From positions 18,030,147-18,094,146 of the forward strand of contig NC_133297.1 in the NCBI RefSeq assembly GCF_005239225.2: a DNA stretch of 64,000 nucleotides. The letters are read 5' to 3'. Positions 1 through 10,323 of the stretch are shown piece after piece. Source of the DNA: Populus alba (lineage: Eukaryota; Streptophyta; Magnoliopsida; Malpighiales; Salicaceae). The position numbers were made by a program, and so were the translations under genes. Within the stretch, counting starts at the first letter, position 1; the number at the start of each line of letters is the position of its first letter. The notes under the pieces were generated by a model that saw only the letters and a list, made by a program, of their open reading frames with translations, had not been told where the DNA came from and made no database searches.

Positions 1-1013
1 AGAGGTCATGAAGTTCTTTATGCACATCCATCTCAAACTCATCTCTCCCTCCTCTTATTCCCTCCCATTTCTCTAGCATCTTGGCAATGCTTCCCACAAT
101 TTCTGGAACCCAACCCTGTCAAATAGATTTTGGTGTCAACAGTTTGATGAAATTTGGATCAAATTTGCAAGGATTATGAGGAACCACAAGGACTGCAGAA
201 GGTTAACCTCTAATGGTTTGGAACTCTATTCCTATGGTATATTTCCACCCTAAACTTGTTGAGTTGAACACTTAGGATTAGCATTGCGAGAGATTTATTT
301 AAAAGACTGACACAAGGAGTGTGTTCTTGTGATCATTCCAAATTACTTCTTCGATGTTTCATTCGGTCATGTGGACCTAACAAGGCCATTAGAGAACCCA
401 AAGTATTTTCTGTCTACGATGATAAGGAGCCCAGTACAAGAATTGATGAGCTTACAAGCTTACCTTAACTCGCTCCTTCTATGTAGAGCCCATTTATGAT
501 CCTTCTATGTAGAGCCCATTTATCACCATCAAGCCCAACAAGCCCATTTATCACCATCAAGCGCAACAAGCCCCTCCTCCAAACAGAACTTTTGATTGTA
601 TTCATTAGAATCTCCTTAATCATATCTGGATCGGACATAGCCAATCTGGGCTTGGATCCAAACCAGTAGAGGAAAGTCTTCCCGTAGTTGCGTGACCACT
701 CGTAGTACAGTGGAGCCACACGGTGAAGAATATCATGGTTGATACATGTTGACTTTGACTCTGCTGCCGCAGCAAATAAACGGCGGATCTCTGCTGAGTT
801 GCCGACGATGATCTTGTTTTTAGGGCCACTTATGCCTTGTTTCTTGAAATAGGTTTGGATTCTTAGAGGAACCCATATCATTGAGAGAGTGAGTTTCAAG
901 ATGCAAAAAAGCAGCAAGAGGATCAGAATTAGAAGAAGAGAGAAGGCATGGTGAAATACTGAATCCAAACAGAACCAGATCAGCAATGGACAGGAGAGAG
1001 AGAGAGAGATCAA
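1..1013 (-). pseudogene. Cytochrome P450 pseudogene (CYP72 clan, CYP749/CYP721-like), 5' two exons only
   Basis: Exon 1 runs from the ATG at 1013 to a GTAAGC donor at 463; exon 2 starts after a CAG at 115 and runs off the left edge. The start encodes a hydrophobic ER anchor (about residues 20-45). It is followed by typical clan-72 P450 text, including YGKTFLYWFGSKPRLAMSDP. Exon 2 opens with GWVPEIV, which in relatives directly follows ERVK, and the codons for ERVK sit exactly at the exon 1 donor. They are in a different frame from the preceding WALHRR, because the piece between them is deleted. About 20 residues before GLVGLDGDKW are also missing, and 26-bp and 28-bp tandem duplications shift the frame twice. 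A normal P450 would go on for about 400 residues with the heme Cys, outside this window. Splice sites survive but the coding frame does not, so I call a pseudogene. The subfamily is from memory of similar proteins. Confidence 0.85.
474..570. repeat. Two adjacent short tandem duplications inside the P450 exon
   Basis: A 24-base block at 474-497 recurs at 500-523 (period 26). A 28-base block at 515-542 recurs at 543-570 with one mismatch. The periods are not multiples of three, so each shifts the reading frame, although their sum (54) is. Confidence 0.9.
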
Positions 1014-2330
1014 AAGGAGGGCTTAAAGTATAGTTATTAAACCTGAGGCAGGTTTCATCGGGTCAATTCAAATTAACTTAAAAAATTATATAAAAAAAAA
1101 ATTTAATGTTTTATATAAAAACAATAAAGAAAAAAATCATGTAAATATAGACTATACATGTTGTAAATAATAAAATTTAAAAGAATATTTAAAAAGTTTT
1201 TTATCCCATCTTAAAAAGATATTATGTTAAACTTTTAAGTTGAAATATTTAAATTAAAAAAGTTTTTTATCCCACTTTGAAAAAACATAACTTTTTTCTT
1301 GAAAACATAAAGTATACATACATTAATGGTTTCAAATCCCACATTGAAAAAACATAACTTTTTTTCTTGTGAACATAGAGTATATATACCAATCGGTTTC
1401 AAATCTCACATTAAAAAGTGATATGTTATCCTTTTAAATTTAAGTATTTAAAACAAAAAAAAAAAATTATCCCGCATTGAAAAAACATAATTTATTTTCT
1501 TGAGAACATAGAATATATATATTAATGGGTTTAAAATCTCATATTTGAGAAGAAAAAAAAAATATCGAGTCTCGTCCAGGTCACCGGGCCACAGGTTGAT
1601 CCGCTGGGTCGACCAGGTTATTGTACTAGTTGGTCTTTTGATAAACTCAGACCAATCTAGATTTAATAATTATAGTTTAAAGTTAAGGTTACTTATTATT
1701 TATTTGCGTAGTTGAAAATTAGAATATATTATTTTTGTATGGTATTGGTGATCAGTTTCTTTTGGTGACTTTCGTTGAAAAACTTGAAACCATAGGCTAC
1801 GTAAGGTGTCGATTATGGGCGGAAAGTCGGAAACAAGCGAAAATCTATTGTTTAAAAAAGGCCATGGGATTAGTGGAATGCGTAGATCATGCATGCATTA
1901 ATTAATCCTTAGTTAAAATATCTCATGTGAAGCCGATAAACGGCTATTTATTACAGAACACTCTTTAAAAAAACCTCGATTTCTCGAGCGAGCCTTCATT
2001 GCATCTTGTGAAGATGTAAAATTTGACAAAAGCAACAGTGGGCCAACCGCAAGCCAGAATTTTATGAATGGATTCACATTGGAACTTCAATCCATTGGTT
2101 ATAAAAGTCAAAAGTTTGGTGGTTTTTTTTTTTTTTTTTGGCTTTGCCGCGGGAAATAACTGGATTTTGATGTCTACATAATTGGATTAAGGCTCGAGCT
2201 TAGTGAAAGTGACAGTCAGGATAATTGATCAAAATTTTGAAATTCTTCACCGAATTGCTTTGGCTGGATGACAATCCTCGGAAGAGCTGATAAGCTATAA
2301 GGCAATTATTTTTGACATATGATGATATGC
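1014..2330. other. AT-rich spacer with a degenerate short repeat
   Basis: No credible gene. Between about 1195 and 1560 a phrase made of 'tatcccacattgaaaaaa', 'cataac' and 'cttgagaacatag' recurs about four times with 65-130 base spacing. It looks like an old transposon-derived repeat. A GC-richer patch at 1565-1640 contains GGGTCGACCAGG, similar in style to phrases in the array at 33-43 kb. The 2120-2140 poly-T run is simple sequence. Confidence 0.5.
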
Positions 2331-2337
2331 TAGATTC

Positions 2338-3191
2338 TAAAACATATCATCCCCTAAACTTTTGTCCCAACCTAAAGAGGGTAAAGATCTCTTCCTTTAT
2401 TTAGGAGTATTAGACTTGGTTGTAAGCATTGTTATGGTTAAAGAAGATAAAGGGGTGCAACGCTTAGTCTATTTTTCAAATCACAGCCTTCATGAAGTCA
2501 TAAACTAGATATTTGAAGGTGGAGAATATGGCCCTTGCTTTGGTGAACACTTCTAGGGAACTCAAGCCATATTTCCAAGCCCACTAGATCATCATACTCT
2601 TAGGCTAGCCCTTAAGACAGATCCTTTACTAGCTAGAAATGTTTGGATGACTAGTGAAATAGGCCATTGAACTAGGAGAATTTTGACTTCAATACAAACC
2701 TTGACCAACCATAAAGAGTCACACCTTAACTAGGAGAATTTAAGGGATATATCTAAACTATAATCTTCAATTGTAGCTTTTACTACATCAAATGCGCCAT
2801 AGAACAACCACTACAAGCCCCTACTTAGAACTTGTATGTTGATGGATCCTCTAATATCAATGGAAGCAAACCTAGAATACTATTGATCAGTTTGAATGAG
2901 CAAGTCTTTGAATATGGGGTTCGCTTTAAATTCTCAACTATAAAATATGTCAGAATATAAAGCTATTCTGGTTGGATTATGTCTGGCAGAAGCCCTGAAT
3001 GCATATCATATGCAAGTTTACAGTGATTTCCAGCTGGTGGTGAATCAATGTCAAAGAATATATGAGGCCAAAGAACCTACAATGCAATTATATCTTCAAA
3101 AAGTTTTACTTCACTTAAGAAATGAAAACAGAAAAATTTCACACGGTCTCATCTCAAGTGACGACAATCAGCGGGCATATCTCTTATTAAA
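2338..3191 (+). pseudogene. Ty3/gypsy pol remnant: end of reverse transcriptase plus RNase H (left half of the split element)
   Basis: Translation in interrupted frames gives the RT connection region (a VYFS..SLHE-like stretch near 2470). The RNase H domain follows from about 2831, starting LYVDGSSN. A cleaner stretch at 2947-3180 matches the RNase H phrases SEYKAILVGL and VYSDFQLVVNQ and the tail DDNQRAYLLLN. The RNase H acidic residues D (YVDGS), E (SEYKA) and D (YSD) can still be seen, but several stops and frameshifts make it inactive. The 5' part of the element (LTR, gag, protease, RT palm) is absent; similarity fades at about 2300-2338. The frame is cut after codon LLLN by the element at 3192 and resumes at 8456. 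Linker and domain style point to the Tat or a related gypsy lineage; the lineage is inference. Confidence 0.8.
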
Positions 3192-3229
3192 TGTAAACAC
3201 CCAACGAAAAAAAACTTAAGCCAGAAACA

Positions 3230-4870
3230 ACTCCATCGTCTTTGCTAATTTCTGAATTGATAGAGACACAGTTTTCATTGTCGATTTATGAGTTGACAGC
3301 AACACAGTTTTTATTATCAATTTCTGAGTTGGTAGCGACGTAGTTGTTGTTGACGATTTCTGAGTTAATGGTGGCTAGGTGCGTAGAGGAATCCATGTGT
3401 TTTGTAAAACCCTGATAAAAATTTAGTCTTAGGTCGACCCATGTTAGGAAGAATTAAGGAGTATGGACCGGCCTACTCTAAGGGGAAGTGTGAGGGAGTA
3501 GAATCGACCTACTTTAAGTAGGAACTATGAAGGATATGACCAGCCCTAGGATGAACCAAATAGGGATAAAAACAAGGGCAACTAGCCTTCCAAACACCCC
3601 TTCACATTTAAGGGGGGTATAAATGCAGTAATGGAGAGAGAATGACCTTTGCTCTCCTAAAAAATAATTGTCATTGCAGCTGCAGTAGCTGCCCCTCCTA
3701 AGAAGATAATTGAACCAGACAGCCTGCATGCCAAGCCCCATAAATGTAGAGTGAGAAGAGAGTTGGGAAAGAAGGAGCCTACATCTCTCCCCCAAAATCG
3801 ACTACAGCTTTGCTAAAACAACCTCCCTCTCTTTCAAAAGAACTGACCGCCAAACCCAGTTGCATGCTGTCTTCTTTGGGTATTTAAGTGAAGGAGAGTG
3901 AAGGAGAAAGGTGGCAACTTAAACCATGAAATAAAAGGGAACCTAAGGGCGGGCTGGTGCAGAAGAAGAAGAAAGAAGGGAAAAACTAAAAATAGAAAAA
4001 GATGAAGAAACTATCAAAACCCTCATTAGGATTGTTAAAAACATAAGATATGACTTATAATGTTTTCTTGGTTGAATGTTACCTCATAGTTGGACTAAAA
4101 AGAAAGGGGGAAACTCGAATAAAAAGAGAAAAGTATGATTGTACCATATGAATGAAGGTATGATTGTGTATGTTGATGATCTCAACGTCTGCTATGAAAT
4201 TATGTTGGGTTGATGATTTTTTAGTCGAAAACAACTTAATTTTCATCAACAATTTCTGAGTTAGGTGTGAACCATGTACGCTGACAATTCCAGCGTTAGC
4301 TGTGAAGCTGTGTTGCACGAATGATTTTTTAGTCAGTGATGACTCAATTTTCATCAACAATTTCTAAGTCAGTTGTGAACCATATACGTTGATGATTTCA
4401 GTGTCAGTTGTGAAATTGTGTTGCGTTGATGATTTCTGAGTTGGCACTGACGTAGTTTTTGTCAATGATTTCTAAGTTAGCTATGAACCATGTATGCTGA
4501 TGATTTCAGCGCCAGCTGTGAAATTGTGTTGCGTTGACAATTTCTGAGTCGACATTGACTCAGTTTTCGTCAACAATCTGTATTAGCAGTGGCCTGCATA
4601 CGCTAATGATTTCTACCAAATAAGGGCCACCATCAAACCAATTTCGCTGATGATTTTTTGTTCTAGTGAGTCAGTTTAATGACAAGTTTGCTTTACTAAC
4701 ATACTAACAAACCAACTTTGTTGTCGAATTCTGTGTTCCAGATAATCAGTTTGCTAACAAGTTTGTGTAACCAGCGAACCAGATTCGCTGATGATTCTGT
4801 GTTCTAGCGAATCAGTTTGCTAACTAATCTGGATTACCCACGAACCAATTTCACTAATGAATTTCTACGG
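3230..4870. repeat. Degenerate tandem repeats in the left LTR arm
   Basis: Phrases such as GATTTCTGAGTTGGCA, CAGTTTTCGTCAACAATTTC and GAACCATGTACGCTGATGA recur irregularly from 3250 to 4860. Between 4190 and 4610 they form a pattern with a spacing near 130-150 bases. The same phrases reappear at 7255-7440 in the right arm. ORFs crossing this region (for example 4079-4360 minus) are products of the repeat, not genes. Confidence 0.7.
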
Positions 4871-5394
4871 CAGATTACATATCAGAATTGGTTCAATGAT
4901 TAAAATGATTGCATTGTATGATTGTAATATATGAAACACTCGAATGTGAATATGTGTATTCTTGAGATATGTATGGTGACGAGTTATGTAATTTCTAAAT
5001 TCAAATGTGCTGATTTATGATTAATGGTGTGTTAGGTGGTGTGACCAGGATAGGGCTTTCGACCGAACAAGGACACCCCACAAGAGGAATAGGTTGGAGG
5101 TTTTCACCTTTTTCTTGTAAAATGTTAATGTTTTGAAATGACTTGTATGAGGATTATATATTATTGTGTTATGATGAATGTTAAATCAACTATAAAATGT
5201 TGATTATGATGTTGATGAATGTTAAACCAATTATGAAATGTGGGTTCAGTTGTTCATGAAAATGTTAATGTTCTGAAATGACTTGTTCTGAGTTGTTGAT
5301 GAAATTGTGTTGTTAACAAAAGTTAAACTGATTATGACATGTGGATTGAGTCGTTGATGAATGTTAAATCAATTATGAGAGATTAATTGAGTTG

Positions 5395-5745
5395 TTGATT
5401 AGCTTCAGCTAATGACATCCGAGATAGATGACCTTGATATGATTGATGATTAGCTTTGGCTAATGGCATCTGAGATGGATGACCGAATTGTGTTTGATGA
5501 TTAGCTTCGACTAATTGCATCCAAGACGAATGATCGGATTGTGATTGATGATTAATTTAGGCTAATGGCATCCTATATAGATGATCGAGTTGATTATGTT
5601 GATTGGCTTTGGCTAATGGTATCCGAATAGATGACGGGTTTGATTTTATGATTAATTTGAGTTAATGGCATCTAAGATGAATGGCCGAGTTTAGATGTTG
5701 CGATTAGCTAAAGTTAAAAGCATCCAATATAGATGACTAGGGTAA
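5395..5745. repeat. 51-bp tandem repeat, about 7 copies (left LTR arm)
   Basis: The phrase TGATTAGCTTCGGCTAATGG with CATCCGAGATGGATGACC recurs with TAATG marks near 5410, 5461, 5512, 5563, 5614, 5663 and 5714. The period is therefore 49-52 bases. The array is followed by a conserved GGTAAAGGGAG block. Confidence 0.85.
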
Positions 5746-6119
5746 AGGGAGGCAAGTAACCCCAATCGATTATTAAACTTCGGCCTCACCACTCCTATAG
5801 AGAGGTTGGGGCATATGAGTAAGGATAGTACATTTAGCAAAATAATAACTATTGTACAATGCATATGAAAAGTAAATGAAAGAATGTACTCACCTTCAGT
5901 TTAATGTCCTTTTAGATATTTATTATTATGTTTAGATTATTTACAATTCTTGTATCCATGTTGTTTTTGTAACAGGAACATCACCCAATCAAGGAGCATA
6001 GGAAAGCCATTCCTCATGCTCATATACTTTGACAGGTGCTATGTAATAGTATGTTTTAGGTGTTATGTGTTTGATAAAAATGAACAAACTAGTTGAATAT
6101 TTTCCATAAAAAGAAGGAG

Positions 6120-6990
6120 TAGAGGCCGAAATGCCTAAGATTGACAAGATGAGGATCCATTGAATGATACTGCTTCCCACACTCCAGCAAGAGTGTCTAA
6201 GTCCTTACGAGGAAGAACCATAGAAATTGAAAAAGAACAGGTACCAAATCAAATGAACGAAACACCCCCAACAAAGGTGGAACAACAAAAAAGAATGGAG
6301 GCACACTCCTCGATTGTCCCCATGGGGGTGCTCCCACCTTATAATGATTCAGGACTTATGGTTTAAATAGTCAAAGTAGTAATGGAAGGCATAGAAGGCA
6401 TGGATGGCACTATAACTCAAATAACTCCAGTCATACAAGTCCCATGATTAACCCTAGGAAATGTTGCAACCATGGATGACATGGTGTTACTTGTATGGTT
6501 GGTCAAAAGTATACAGGAAATGGGTTGTCAACCCTATTTGGGGGAACAAGATGCTGAGATAGTTGAGACATGGATTAGGAAAATGGAGGAGACTATGATT
6601 CAAATTAATAAACTGGAGGGCTTACAGGTAAACAATTCTACTTAATTATTATCTGATTGGACCATTACATGGTGGGAAACTATCCAACTACGGCAGGTAA
6701 CCGAAACATTGACTTGGAGCGACTTTAAATTAGAGTTTGAAAATCAATTATATTCCAGGTACCATCGTAAAGTGAAGGAACAAGAATTCTTGGCATTAAG
6801 ACAAGGGGAAATGTTCTTGCACCTTAACTCAAAGATCTATAACTAAATAAAAAGATTCAACTAGAATAGAAGAAAGAAAACGGGTGTAGACCTCTTATAA
6901 AAAAAAATCATAAATGACTTTAAATGTGTGAGCTTAGAAAGAGGGTCAGCCATAGTAAGGGCTAGACAAAACACAAATTTAAGGTGACAA
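6120..6990 (+). pseudogene. Ty3/gypsy gag fragment of the nested element
   Basis: Interrupted plus-strand translation shows the gag capsid signature: a WIRKMEE stretch near 6570, then WWET, a TLTWSDFKLEFENQLYS-type segment, and EFLALRQGEM near 6790. This is the order of the plant retrotransposon gag (Retrotrans_gag) domain. The cleanest part upstream is the 68-codon frame at 6160-6366. Stops occur near 6364, 6447, 6643 and 6844. The zinc knuckle and all of pol are missing, and LTR-like sequence begins right after 6990. In an intact element the protein would package the RNA. Here it is a relic. Confidence 0.7.
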
Positions 6991-7439
6991 AATGCATGGA
7001 TTGTGACCTTGTTGGAACCTTAGACTTGTTGAAATCAAAATTGGAAGCATGTTGGTGTTAATGATGTAAATTTATGCTTGTATTTGATGAAATTGTATGA
7101 TAATATGTTAGGATGATGTTATATGCAGAATTATGTTGTTTTTGAACCTTGAAAAGCATGCTAGAGCTGAAAAACAGAGACCATGTTAGGTTGATGCCCA
7201 CATTCTATTTGCATGATTGATGAAATTGCATGTTTATGTACCATGTGAAATAAGGTATGATTCTGTGTGCTGACAATCTTAGCATAAGCAGCGAAGTTAT
7301 GTTGCGTTGATGATTTCTGAGTCGGTAGCAAAATTGTGTTGCGTTAACGATTTCCGAGTCAGCAGCGACTCAATATTTATCAATGATTTTTAGGTTAGTT
7401 GCGAACATGTACACTGATGATTTTAGCATCAGCTGTAAA

Positions 7440-7700
7440 GCTATGTTGCGTTTGATGATCAGCTTCGATTAATGGCATCCGAGATGAATGACCAGGTAAT
7501 GTTTGATGATTATCTTTGTCTAATGGCATCCTAGATGGTTGGTCAAGTTGATTATGATGATTGGCTTCGGCTAATGGTATCCAAAGAGATGACGGGTTTG
7601 ATTTTATGATTAGTTTGGGTTAATGACATCTGAGACAGATGATCAAGTTTAGATGTTGCGATCAACTACAACTAAAAGCATCCAAGGTTGATGACCAGGG
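7440..7700. repeat. 51-bp tandem repeat, about 5 copies (right LTR arm)
   Basis: Same unit as at 5395-5745, with TAATG marks near 7470, 7521, 7572, 7621 and 7672. It is followed by the same GGTAAAGGGAG block. The right arm has about two units fewer than the left. Confidence 0.8.
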
Positions 7701-8460
7701 TAAAGGGAGCTAATTAACCCCGACCGGGGATTAAACTTCAGCCCTACCACTCATATGGAGAGGTTAGGGCATATGAGTAAGGATAATACATCTAGCAAAA
7801 TAATAAGTATTATACAATGCATATGAGAAGTAAATGAAGAATGTACTCACCTTTAGTTGATAACAGAAAGTAACAATAACATCTTTTTAGATGTTTATTA
7901 TTATGTTTAGATTATTTACAATTCTTGTATCTATGTTGTTTTTGTAACAGGGACATCCCACAATCAAGGTGCATAGCAAAGCTATTTCTTGGGCTCACAT
8001 ACTTTGAAAGGTGCTATGTAATAGTATGTTTTAGGTGTTATGTGTTTAATAAGAACAAACAAACTAGTTGAATATTTGTCATTCGACATTTTTGTAAAGA
8101 CTGGTATTGAAAATTATAATGGAATACGGATGAGAAAGTACAATATTGTAAACATGATATGGTGAATGGATGAATGTGATATTCTTTTTATGAGAATGTT
8201 GTATTGTGAAATCTCATGAGTATTACACTACACTAAAATATGAATTCTATTATGATAAACCCTAAACACCATTGTGAGAATGTGTATTTTCACTTTTTAT
8301 GGTATGTTGATTTACTTTACCTTATATGGGTTGTGCCTTGCTAATAAATGAAATGTGTTGATAAATTAACAAAATGATATTATGAAAAGCATAAAAAACC
8401 TAACAACTTAAAAAAAATCCACCAATTTTGACTATGAAAAAGTCAGGTCGTTACATTAAA

Positions 8461-9812
8461 GTTGGCCAATTCTAGACTTACAAAACTCCCTATGGATGTA
8501 TGGGTTGAAATTCTAGAAAAACCAAGTGTGAAAGCAAAAGAACTTATTGTTGTCCCTATCAGCATAGAAAAAGATTAAAGAACCCAAGTTAATAATTATT
8601 TACTTAATAAAGAGATACCTTCAGATAGAAGTGCAATAACTCGTCTCACTAATATATCAACGGAGTATTGTGTACTTAATAACATTCTGTATCGAAAACC
8701 TATTTCATTTATGTTACTTAAATGTTTATCTTAAAGAGAGCATTTGCATTCTTAGAGAATTGCAAAATGGCATATGCAAACTTTATATAGGCTCTAGAGC
8801 CCAATTGCTCAAACAATGAGAACGAGTTTCTAATGGCCAACAATGCTCCATAATACAATAAGTTTGGTGAAGAAGTGTGATCAATGTCAAAGATTTGCTT
8901 CGGTCTCCCATCAACCATCTATTGAAATGATTGTCATATCTTTGTCGTGGCTTTTTGCTCAATGGGGGATGGACATTCTAAGACCATTCTTGAAGACCAC
9001 TGGTAAAAGATAATTTGTTTTGGTAGTTGTTGATTATTTCACCAAATGGGTTGCAACAGAAGCCTTAGCGAACATCACTACTAGTAAAGTACTTTCATTC
9101 CTATGGAAAAATATCATATGGCGTTTTGGATTTCCAAAAGTCTTGATAATAGATAATGGAACCCAATTTGATAATCACAAGATGAATAATTGTGTTAAAG
9201 GCTCTCTATATTAACCATCGCTTCTCCTTGGTATCGCATTCTCAAGCCAATGGTCAAGCAGAACTAGCCAACCAAGTTTTATTTTATGGGATAAAGAAAA
9301 AGATAAAACAAACCAAGTCAGAATGGACAGAGTTGCTCAATGAGATTGTATAGGTTTATAGGACAACTCAAAAGACGTCCACAAGAGAAACTTAATTTTC
9401 ATCTCACCTATAGAACTGAAGCAATGATTCTAGCTGAAATTGGATGCCCTAGTCCAAGGGTGGTTCACTTTACCACTTAGAAAAATGAACAAGGCCTCAT
9501 AACCAATCTAGATTTCTTAGAAGAGACTCGACTAACAGTAGCAGTTAAGAATGAAGTTCATCGACTTAAAGCAATTCAATACCATAACGTTAAAGTTAAG
9601 AATAGAAAATTCAAATTTGGAGATTTGATCCTAAAAAAATTAAAAGCTACAGGCAACCAAGGAAGTAGAAGCATGTTGGCTTCTAAATGTGATGGTCCTT
9701 TTAATATCATCAGAGTGGTCAAGGCAAATACCTACCATTTGCAAAATATAAAAGGGAAGACTCTTCCTCACACCTGACATTTTAATCACTTAAAAATGTA
9801 TTATAGTAGATA
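8461..9812 (+). pseudogene. Ty3/gypsy pol remnant: linker and integrase (right half of the split element)
   Basis: The frame resumes directly after the TTAAA duplication with LANSRLTKLPMDVWVE, the normal continuation of the RNase H to integrase linker. It goes on to an IPSDRSAI / YCVLNNILYRK segment. The zinc-binding CDQCQRF half-site is near 8880. The catalytic core follows: MDIL near 8970, VVDYFTKW at 9030, IDNGTQF near 9155, and SQANGQAEL near 9240 in another frame. So both Asp and the Glu of the D,D-35-E set can be located, although stops and frameshifts separate them. The C-terminal part ends near 9812 at a YHLQNIKGKTL..HFNHLKMYY-type segment. The protein is inactive. Confidence 0.8.
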
Positions 9813-9869
9813 GAATGTACATTTATATTATATGAAAAGTATTTTTCCCGCCAGTAAAGTTACAAATCT

Positions 9870-10085
9870 CTAATGGATTGGTATGTGATCTCTTTAGTGT
9901 TATACACACAAACCTTGAAGAGATTGGTATGTGTTATTCCTAGTGTTATATGAAAAAATCTTTAACAGATTAGTATGTGGTCTCCCTAATGCTACATACA
10001 CAAACCTTTAAGGAATTGGTATGCGGTCTTCTTAGTGTTATACACGTAAATCTCCAAGGGATTGGTATGTGGTTTTCCTAAGAAC
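9870..10085. repeat. Short tandem repeat after the integrase, about 4 degenerate copies
   Basis: The phrase GGATTGGTATGTGGTCT followed by CCTAGTGTTATACACA and AATCTTTAA recurs near 9880, 9922, 9968 and 10016, and again at 10059. Spacing is about 45-55 bases. It lies in the untranslated stretch between integrase and the antisense gene. Confidence 0.65.
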
Positions 10086-10285
10086 AATAGTTCCAATAAC
10101 AACAACCACGTTATCCAACATTTCAGGCCCCAATAGCTTATGGATATACAAGTTAGACATGGTCAGGGAAAGTTTATCTCCTAAGAACAATAGTTCCAAC
10201 AACAACAACCACGTTATCCAACATTTCAGGCCCCAATAGCTTATGGATATACAAGTTGGACATGGTCAGGGAAAGTTTTTCTCTT
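10078..10285. repeat. Recent tandem duplication, unit about 106 bp
   Basis: The block starting CCTAAGAACAATAGTTCCAA at 10077 is repeated from 10181. Only a few differences separate the copies, which both end in ATGGTCAGGGAAAGTTT. Low divergence suggests this duplication is younger than the decay of the element around it. Confidence 0.85.
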
Positions 10286-10323
10286 ATTTTCTTTATCAGA
10301 GACACAAATATTCTAAACTCTGC

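Larger units (their letters stand above)
3192..8455 (+). mobile_element. Nested LTR retrotransposon, internally deleted, TSD TTAAA
   Basis: The insert begins TGTAAACACCC and ends GGTCGTTACA, the usual TG...CA ends. It is flanked by a perfect 5-bp duplication TTAAA (3187-3191 and 8456-8460). It sits inside the RNase H to integrase linker of another gypsy element, whose protein similarity stops at the left edge and resumes at the right edge. Long direct-repeat arms (roughly 4.1-6.1 kb and 7.25-8.1 kb) look like the two LTRs. A gag fragment lies between them. The left arm lacks the last 380 bases seen before the right end, no primer-binding site is visible after it, and no pol is present. It is therefore a deletion derivative that could move only with proteins supplied by another copy. 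Confidence 0.75.

Noticed and set aside
1..1013. Functional P450 gene
   Set aside because: Frame is broken between WALHRR and ERVK and residues are missing, although splice sites are intact.
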